Assembly (NCBI GenBank): GCA_003024985.2
Contig: PXIH01S0004112.1
Reading direction: 5' to 3' (one strand)
Length of the DNA: 13,509 nt
Source: Euperipatoides rowelli
Taxonomy: Eukaryota; Onychophora; Udeonychophora; Euonychophora; Peripatopsidae
The position numbers and the translations under genes were made by a program. Positions 7,425-13,509 of this stretch are shown here, one piece after another; position 1 is the first letter of the stretch; the number at the start of each line of letters is the position of its first letter. Under the pieces are notes generated by a model, which worked only from the letters and a program-made list of their open reading frames with translations, did not search any database and was not told the origin of the DNA.

Positions 7425-7639
7425 CTATTTATTATACATACAATACTATCCCGTGCATGTGTTCATGTGGTGTGCCACTCAAATCATGTTCGTTTGTCAC
7501 CTAGTGATATGCATGTCGTAGGTTCACAGTTACTGTTCTATGCCATCAAATACAAGTTATTTTATATTAAATTCTTGTTTTATAATATTTTCTATGTAAG
7601 TTGCATAAAAAAAGCAGTCACATTAATGTAGCCTAATAT

Positions 7640-7899
7640 TTAGCTTTAAAAGAACTCATACTATAAAAAAACATAAACACTTAATTATGAATGGGAAGAA
7701 TCATTTCGCTTCTGTAATGCTTATAATCATGAAGCTTTGAGATATAATTACTTTGTTAAGAGATGCCTTTTAGAATAATTTTCTATCAGGCTGTGTGCTA
7801 TTCCACAGTGTGCGATTACTCTACTTTGTCACTACTGTGCATATATAAATGTTAAACTAATATTTGATTTGGATAACATTACAAACAGCTCTAGAACTC
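7640..7899. other. AT-rich interval before the LINE
   Basis: No motif is recognised here. It may include badly decayed upstream parts of the LINE ORF2 (end of the endonuclease domain), but nothing can be aligned by eye. Confidence 0.4.
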
Positions 7900-8139
7900 A
7901 TAATTAAAGAAATAAACCTAAACCTAAAATGAAGAGAAATAAACCTTGGTATAAAATATATGAAAAATATTAATCTGAAAATAAACTAATCTACCATATC
8001 CAGCCCTGATGAAATTATAGAAATGTTCAACAACTACTACATTAAAGTGGAAGATGATCTTAAATTTAACAAATCTTTATGTTTAGAAAAGAACACTGAT
8101 CTTAAAATAATTTATTGTTAAAGGTCCTCTTATTTATAA

Positions 8140-8523
8140 TAAAAACTCTATTTTCTTCTATACAACTAATGAAAATGAAATAAATCTGGTATTCAATAAA
8201 CTAAAGAACAAAAAAAATCAATGGGATTTGATGGAATATTCATAGTGTTGTTAAAAAAGGTGTGAAAACACATAGTGACATGTCTAGTAGATATTATAAA
8301 CAGATCGATGGAAGAAGATTTGTTCCCGAATTATCTAAAAATTTGTGTAGTGAAGCCTATCTTTAAAAAAGGGAGTAGAGAAGAAATTCAAATTTATAGA
8401 CCCATAACATTACTATCAGCTATTGCAAAAATCTTTGAATATGTCATATTAAATAAATTACTAAATTTTATTGAAAAAAATAATATTCTGGTTAATGAAC
8501 AATTTGGTTTCAGAGAAAAGTGA
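8140..8523 (+). pseudogene. LINE reverse transcriptase, N-terminal (fingers) part
   Basis: This covers RT motifs 0-2. TNENEINLVFNKLKNKK at about 8160-8210 leads into a run of eight A, where the frame shifts. The next frame reads SMGFDGI (family: S-P-G-x-D-G-I), meets a TGA at 8263-8265, and continues INRSMEEDLFPNYLK and VVKPIFKKG. Then come IYRPITLLSAIAKIFEYVI (family: N-Y-R-P-I-S-L-L) and ILVNEQFGFREK (family: Q-x-G-F-R). The frame stops at TGA 8521-8523. STIDAV follows in the same frame, as in the family pattern R-x-x-S-T-x-D-A. Confidence 0.85.
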
Positions 8524-8524
8524 T

Positions 8525-8908
8525 CCACAATAGATGCTGTACAAATCTGCTTCACTCTGTAATTGAAAATCTGGTCATAACATGGTTTGTGATATATTTC
8601 TGAATAATAAAAAAACAACATTTGACTGTGTAGATCATTCTATTCTGTTGCATAAAATAGAAAAATATGGAATTAAGGGTATTCCACTTAAATGGATGAC
8701 CTCTTATTTGTCTGACAGAAAACAAGGTGTAAAAATTGTATATAATTATAAGGAGGAAGCTATTAGATATAGATATAATATGAAAACAATTCCATGTGGT
8801 GCTCCTCAAGGATCAATCCTAGGTCCCATACTATTTATTTTGTATAGCAATGAAATATGCAGAGGGATAGATAGTAATTTAACAATGTGTGCGAAGATAT
8901 CTCTTTGA
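8525..8908 (+). pseudogene. LINE reverse transcriptase, palm motifs A and B
   Basis: Motif A reads CDIFLNNKKTTFDCVDHSIL. In the family form F-L-D-x-x-K-A-F-D-x-V, the first Asp is the metal-binding residue; here it is Asn, so catalysis would be lost. KIEKYGIKGIPLKWMTSYLS and the tail SDRKQGVKI follow as in jockey/CR1 enzymes. Motif B is CGAPQGSILGPILFILYSNE at 8795-8854, fully conserved around P-Q-G-S. The frame then breaks just before motif C. Confidence 0.85.
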
Positions 8909-9072
8909 CTTGCTCAAGTAAAAGTATAATAGAGCTTAACTATAACATAAATAGGGACGTAGAAATACTAAAAAATAACCTGGATATACTGAATGTTCAC
9001 TTGAATGGGGAAAAGTCAAAATTTATACTTTTTAATCTGAAAGGAAGCCATGCAAAATTAAAATGGGCATAA
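8887..9072 (+). pseudogene. LINE reverse transcriptase, motif C region
   Basis: In a new frame, VCEDISLTCSS at 8887-8919 takes the place of the catalytic [FY]-A-D-D motif: Tyr/Phe is Val, Ala is Cys, and the first Asp is Glu. Downstream INRDVEILKNNLDILNVHLN and EKSKFILF match the family thumb approach (W-x-x-x-N-x-L-x-L-N-x-x-K-[ST]-x-x-[ML]). The frame ends at TAA 9070-9072 while the next segment already overlaps it in another frame. Confidence 0.8.
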
Positions 9073-9700
9073 AGATTGAAAATTCAACCATTGATGAAGT
9101 GGAAAACTGGAACTACTTAGGTTTAAAGGTAGATAACAAACTTAAGTGGAACTTCCATATTGATACTTTATGTAGTAAAATAAGCTCTAATCTTTTCATT
9201 TTAAGAAGATTAACAGGAATTGCTGGATTAGATATGATGAAAACAATTTACTAAGGCTTAATATTCTCAAACCTGAAATATGGTATTATGGTGGCATGGT
9301 GAGCAGCAGCAAAAATAAATATGAACAGAATATTTATATTACAAAAGAGAGCAATAAAGTACATGGGTAAACTAGGTCCAAGAGATTCATGTTGAGACTT
9401 GTTTATAAAGTTTGAGATTTGACTGTTTTTGCTATTTATTTATAGGAGGTGAGAAGTTTTGCTAAATATTATCATGCTTTGAATTATAATTCTAAACATG
9501 AACACTCCACCAGAAATAAAAATTCAAACGAGTTCACATGCACAACTTGGAAATTTATAAAAAGGATGCTATAATAGCTGGTATGGATATTTTAACAGGT
9601 TACCTAATGACAGTAAAATGATTGAAACTAGGAGTTTGGTTTGTAGAAGTCTAAAGAGATTTTCGGCTTCTAGATGTTTATGCTTACAGTATTGAAGATC
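9063..9700 (+). pseudogene. LINE ORF2 C-terminal region
   Basis: WNYLGLKVDNKLKWNFHI (9105-9158) is the family block Y-L-G-[IV]-x-[IL]-D-x-x-L-x-W-x-x-H-I. After a TAA at 9252 the same frame goes on with YGIMVAW, RIFILQKRAIKYM and GKLGPRDSC, matching L-x-Y-x-x-x-x-W and L-Q-K-[RK]-A-x-R. Later blocks in other frames are TVFAIYL, RSFAKYYHALNYNS, STRNKN, NRLPNDSKM and, last, YSIEDLYCWG at about 9686-9715. This last piece resembles the closing Y-S-x-E-E-[FY] of such proteins. At least three frame changes and several stops occur. Confidence 0.75.
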
Positions 9701-9853
9701 TGTATTGCTGGGGGTCGTCTTTTTTTTTAGGTTTTCTTTTGATATAATTATTTGTTTGATGTTTTGATATACACTTATTGTAATTATTTTTATGTATTTT
9801 ATTATGTACCTGATGTTTCCAATACTTGTATAAGTTTATGGAAATATAATTTA

Positions 9854-12083
9854 TCATCTCTTCTCTTCATTTCTCTTCACTTCACTTCTCTTATCTGCTC
9901 TATTTTGCTCTTCTCTTTTCTCTCCCCTCTTCTCTCCTCTTCTCTCCTCTCTCTTTTCCCCTCTTCTCTTCTCCTCTTCTCTTCTCCTCTTATCTTCTCC
10001 TCTTCTCCTCTCCTCTTCTTTTCTCTTCTACTCTCCTCTTCTTCTTTTCTTATCTTCTCTTATCTTCTCTTCTACTCTCCTCTTCTTCTCTTCTTTTCTT
10101 CTCTTCTCTTATCTTCTCTTCTCCTATTCACTCCTCTTCTCTTCCCATCTCTTCTCTTCTTCTCCTCTTCTCTTCTCTTCTTCTCTCCTCTTCTCTTCAC
10201 TTCTATTCTCCTCTTCTCTTCTGCTCTTCTCCTCTTCTTTTCTCCTCTTCTCTTCTCCTCTTCTTATCTTCTCCTCTTCTCTTCTCCTCTTCACTTCACC
10301 TCTTCTCTTCTTATCTTCTCTTCTCTTCTACTCTTCTCTTCTATTCTTCTCCTCTCCTCTTCTCTTCTCCTCTTATCTTATTCTTTCCTCTTCTCTTCTC
10401 CCTTCCTCTTCTCTTCTCCTCTTTTCTTCTTCTCTTCTCTACTTATCTTCTTCTCTTATCTTCTCTTCTCCTCTTATTCTCTTCCCTTATCTTTTTCTCT
10501 TCTCCTCTTCTCTTTTGTTCTCTTCTTCTCTTCTACTCTTCTCTCCTCTTCTATTCTCTCCACTTATATACTCTCCTCCTCTCTCTTCCTCTTCTCTCAT
10601 CCTCTTCTCTCCTCTTCTTCTCTCCTCTTCTTCTCTCCTCTTCTTCTCTCCTCTTCTTCTCTCCTCCTCTTCTCTCCTCAACTTCTCTCCTCCTCTTCTC
10701 TCCTCCTTTTCACTCCTCCTCTTCTCTCCTCCTCTTCTCCCTCCTCTTTTCTCCTCATCTTCTCTCCTCATCTTCTCTCTTCCTCTTCTCTCCTCCTCTT
10801 CTCTCCTCCTCTTTTCTCCTCCTCTTCTCTCCTCCTCTTCTCTCCTTCTCTTCTCTCCTCCTCTTCTCCTCTCCTTTTCTCTCCTCCTCTTCTCTCCTCT
10901 TCTCTCTTCCTCTTCTCTCCTCTTCTTCTGTCCTCTTCTCTCATCCTTTTATCCCCCCTCTTCTCTCCCCTTTTCTCTTCTTCTCTTATCTCCTCTTCTC
11001 CTCTCCTCTTCTCCTCTCCACTTCTTCTCTTTGCTTTCCTCTTCTCTTCTCCTCTTCTCTTTTCCTCTCCTATTCTCATCTCTTCTTCTCTTCTCCTCTC
11101 CTTTTCACATCTCCTTTTCTTTTCCCCCCTTCTTTTCTCCTCTTCTTTTCTCCTTTTCTTTTCTCCTCTTCTCTTCTCCTCTCCTCTTCTCCTCTACTCT
11201 TCTCTTATCCTCTACTCTTCTCTTATTCTCTTCTCTTAACCTCTTCTCTTCTCCTCTCCTTTTCTCTTATCTTCTCCTATCCTTTTCTCTTCTCCTCTTC
11301 TCTTCTCCTCTTTTCTTCTCTTCTCCTCTCCTCTTCTATTCTCTTCTCCTCTTCTCTTCTCCTCTTCTCTTCTTCTCTTCTGATTTCCTCTTCTCTTCTT
11401 CTCCTCCTCTCCTCTTCTCATCTTCTCCTCATCTATTGTCATCTTCTCTTCTCTCCTCCTCTACTATTTTCCTCTCCTCTTCTCTTCTCCTCATCTCCTC
11501 TTCTCCACTTCTCCTCTTCTTCTCCTCTTCTTCTCTTATCCTCTCCTCTTATCCTCTTCTCTTCTCTTCTCTTCTCCTATTTTCTACTCCTCTTCTTCTC
11601 TTCTCCTCTTCTCTTCTCCCCTTCTCCTATTCTCCTATTCTCCTATTCTCTTCTCCTTTTCTCTTCTTCTCTTCTCTTTTGTTCTCCTCTTCTCTTCTCA
11701 TCTTCTCTTCTCCTTTTCTCTTCTCCTCTCCTTTCCTCTTCTCTTCTCCTCTTCTCTTATCATCTTCTCTTCTCTTCTCTTCTCTTCTCCTCTCCTCTTC
11801 TCTTCTCTTCTCCTTTCCTCTTTTTCTCTTCTCCTCTTATCTTCTCTTCTCTACTTCTCTTCTCCTCTCCTCTTCTCCTCTCCTCCTCTCTTCTCCTCCT
11901 CTCTTCTCCTCCTCTCTCCCCTCTTCTCTTCACCTCTCCTCTTCTCCTCTACTCTTCTCCTCTCCTCTTCTCCTCTCTTCTTATCTTCTCCTCTTCTCCT
12001 CTCCTCTTCTCCTCTCCTCTTCTTCTCTCCTCTTCTCCTCTCCTCTTCTCCTCTCTTCTCCTATTTTCCTCTCCTCTTATCTC
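9854..12083. repeat. 2.2 kb polypyrimidine minisatellite, ~13-nt unit
   Basis: The plus strand is almost only C and T with scattered A and fewer than about a dozen G. Much of it is a 13-nt repeat: CTCTCCTCTTCTT occurs four times in a row at 10607-10658, followed by CTCTCCTCCTCTT variants in register to about 10915. Near 9971 the unit is CTCCTCTTCTCTT, and near 11940-12050 CTCCTCTCCTCTT. Local blocks thus hold their own homogenised variants. Very long open frames cross this tract on both strands (up to 529 codons) only because stop codons need A on the plus strand and rarely arise; they encode Ser/Leu/Phe-rich or Arg/Glu-rich strings and are not genes. Confidence 0.95.
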
Positions 12084-12084
12084 G

Positions 12085-12199
12085 GTTTGACCCAGCTCGC
12101 CTAGGCCCAGCTCAGCTCAGCTCGGCTCGGCTCGGCTTGGCTCAGCTTAGCTTAGTTAGATTAGCTTGTCTTGTCTTACCTTACCTTATCTTACCTTAC
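12085..12199. repeat. Pentanucleotide tract with stepwise changing unit
   Basis: A constant 5-nt register can be followed while the unit changes. Units are GCTCG at 12095, GCTCA at 12110 and 12115, GCTCG from 12120 to 12134, GCTTG at 12135, GCTTA at 12145 and 12150, GTTAG at 12155, ATTAG at 12160, CTTGT at 12165 and 12170, then CTTAC mixed with CTTAT to 12199. Each step is one or two substitutions from the one before it. The tract joins the (CTTAT)n array without a break in register. Confidence 0.85.
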
Positions 12200-12379
12200 C
12201 TTATCTTATCTTATCTTATCTTATCTTATCTTATCTTATCTTATCTTATCTTATCTTATCTTATCTTATCTTATCTTATNTTATCTTATCTTATCTTATC
12301 TTATCTTATCTTATCTTATCTTATCTTATCTTATCTTATCTTATCTTATCTTATCTTATCTTATCTTATCTTATTTTAT
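12200..12379. repeat. (CTTAT)n microsatellite, about 35 units
   Basis: Near-perfect CTTAT units run from 12200 to 12374, followed by one TTTAT. An ambiguous base at 12280 is the only interruption. The open frames over it in three phases are an effect of the repeat. The true copy number may differ from the assembly. Confidence 0.97.
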
Positions 12380-12748
12380 GTATTTGTACAGTGCTAATGT
12401 AAACTAAAGCTAAAATGGTTTAGTTTTACCATCATTTCTTCATATTCGATTAAATAATTAACATAATATTAGTTTATCAAGCCGTTTTCAAATTATGAAA
12501 AATGCGGCATGACATCAAGGCATGTCATCTTGATAGCGCTGTTGTTTTAGGCATTGTATTATTAGTATACAACATCTTGGAAGTTTGGTCTAGCAGACCG
12601 CATTGAAAATAAAGTAAAATAGCTTACAGTAAAAATAAAATATCCCTTAGCAATAATATTAACGGCTCATTCAATTTTATTTTTTTTGTATTTGAACATT
12701 GGTTGGGTTTAGATGCAAAGAAAAAGCCCATTGATAATAACTTACGAG

Positions 12749-12765
12749 TAGCCTACCGTAGGCTA
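12749..12765. repeat. Short hairpin TAGCCTAC-C-GTAGGCTA
   Basis: Eight-base arms surround a single base, near the inner end of the left fold-back arm. The right arm has only one half of it (TAGCCTAC at 13176-13183). Confidence 0.85.
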
Positions 12766-12770
12766 TTAGA

Positions 12771-13172
12771 CACCATATAGATCTAGAGTTATAATAAAGT
12801 TTATTAAATAAATACAATTCTGCAAATTAAATTTAATGTAAATCCCATTTAATAAAAATAAGTTATGAATTTATTTGCATTTCAGTTTTTCCTTATGAAC
12901 TTGTGTTAGGTTAGTTTACAAAATGTTGAAGAACACAAAACTACAGTGCCTAGAATATCACAAAACAACAACACGAGCCATGGCCATGAGCGGTCTCACT
13001 TTGNAGTTTAAGAATCTTTATATTGNNATTTATGGAGTNAGNTCGATTTAATGTATTTTCTGGAGCTTTTTCCTGTGAAAAATTGAAATTGTATTATACA
13101 GTAGGTTTTTTTTTTCATTCTGTATCAACTGTTTGTTATTAATATATTGTATTATGTATTCAGAATTATAAT
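12771..13172. other. Loop of the fold-back element
   Basis: AT-rich spacer without recognised gene. A GC-richer patch at about 12973-13000 contains the palindrome CATGGCCATG. Ambiguous bases at 13004, 13026-13027, 13039 and 13042 show that the consensus is unsure here. Confidence 0.6.
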
Positions 13173-13509
13173 AAATAGCCTACATTGTTTCCTAATTGGG
13201 AAACTTATTTATTTTGCATTTAAACCCAATGAGTTTGCATTCCAAAAAAAAAAAATAGAATTATTTGTTAATATTATTGCTAAGGGATATTTTATTTTTA
13301 CCATAAGCTATTGTACTTTATTTTCAATGCGGTTTGCTAGACCAAATTCCCGATATGTTGTATACTAAGAATACAGCACTATCAAGATGACGTGTCTTGA
13401 TGTCATGCTGTACGTTTCATAATTTGAAAACAGCTTAATAAACTGAGATTATCTTAATTATTTAATCGAATATGAAGAAATGATGAATTAAACATGACTT
13501 TTAAGGTAA

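Larger units (their letters stand above)
7900..9860 (+). mobile_element. Jockey/CR1-like LINE, 5' truncated, frameshifted
   Basis: A single element can be followed in order from the region ahead of the reverse transcriptase (NKPWYKIYEKY at about 7944), through the RT fingers and palm, to the C-terminal region, an AT-rich 3' untranslated stretch, and a probable 3' end near TATGGAAATATAAT at 9837-9850. ORF1 and the endonuclease are missing. The coding part is split among all three frames. The 3' end passes directly into the polypyrimidine array. The RT motif style is that of insect jockey/CR1-group elements; the exact clade is uncertain. Confidence 0.85.
12408..13509. mobile_element. Fold-back element with long inverted arms, probably a non-autonomous DNA transposon
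   Basis: The left arm (about 12412-12770) is the reverse complement of the right arm (about 13173-13502). Matching blocks in order from the outside are CATCATTTCTTCATATTCGA, GTTTTCAAATTATGAAA, CATGACATCAAG, GTCATCTTGATAG, TTAGTATACAACAT, CGCATTGAAAATAAAGTA and AATATCCCTTAGCAATAAT. The innermost are GGGTTTARATGCAAA and GTAGGCTATT. By eye most bases agree, with one insertion of about a dozen bases in the left arm near 12545. The loop (12771-13172) carries no coding motif and several ambiguous bases. The window may cut the right end, so a target-site duplication could not be checked. No transposase is present. Confidence 0.85.

Noticed and set aside
7185-7631. 148-codon plus-strand open frame
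   Set aside because: It runs antisense over the hAT transposase fragment and the GGGACA cluster, and its peptide has no motif. The minus strand carries the recognisable one.
8394-8809. Minus-strand open frames of 75 and 85 codons
   Set aside because: They are antisense shadows of the LINE reverse transcriptase.
9752-12104. Very long plus-strand open frames (495 and 529 codons) and Arg/Glu-rich minus-strand frames
   Set aside because: They lie in the polypyrimidine array. The plus strand has few A and almost no G, so stops hardly occur in any frame. The 13-nt unit cycles through frames, and no domain is present.
12200-12379. Possible telomeric repeat
   Set aside because: The unit CTTAT/ATAAG is not the arthropod telomere unit TTAGG, and the array lies inside other sequence.
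12137-12407. Open frames giving repeated LILSY strings in three phases
   Set aside because: They are translations of the CTTAT microsatellite; all three phases are open because the unit never forms a stop.
13147-13368. 73-codon plus-strand open frame
   Set aside because: It spans the loop and right arm of the fold-back element, and the equivalent left-arm sequence is not coding.

Overview
This window looks like AT-rich nuclear DNA from an animal, most likely an arthropod and probably an insect. The reasons are a copia-type LTR element carrying the primer-binding site known from Drosophila copia, jockey/CR1-like LINE remains, a hAT transposase fragment, long tandem repeats, and scattered ambiguous bases typical of a draft assembly. 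The species cannot be named from the sequence. I found no intact host gene and no RNA gene. Every recognisable protein is a broken piece of a transposable element.

Layout. 1-1300 is low-complexity AT-rich DNA. 1303-1652 is an imperfect fold-back repeat. About 1894-2275 (+) is the 3' end of a CR1/L2-like LINE reverse-transcriptase gene. About 3060-5995 (+) is a decayed Ty1/copia element. It has a possible 5' LTR, a copia-type half-tRNA primer-binding site, gag with a damaged zinc knuckle, the protease DSG motif and the integrase core; reverse transcriptase, RNase H and the 3' LTR are missing. Its gag region is rearranged: one stretch occurs forward, inverted and forward again. Between the copies lies a separate retro-inserted 0.2 kb sequence with a poly(A) tail and a 15-bp target-site duplication. 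About 6136-6445 holds an unexplained minus-strand open stretch. 7187-7424 holds a cluster of GGGACA motifs, an 18-bp palindrome and a minus-strand hAT transposase fragment. About 7900-9860 (+) is a jockey/CR1-like LINE, 5' truncated and frameshifted, traceable through reverse transcriptase to its 3' end.

Right after the LINE comes 2.2 kb of almost pure pyrimidine (9854-12083), built largely from a 13-nt repeat. A pentanucleotide tract follows whose unit changes step by step (GCTCR to GCTTR to CTTGT to CTTAC) into about 35 copies of CTTAT (12200-12379). From about 12408 to the window end lies a fold-back element with arms of roughly 330-360 bp around a loop of about 400 bp.

The genes do not act together as a pathway. 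The window records successive and nested insertions with repeat expansion. The least explained items are the pentamer gradient, the 13-nt polypyrimidine array at the LINE end, the retro-insert with target-site duplication, and two minus-strand open stretches. All family calls were made by eye from motifs, without a database search.
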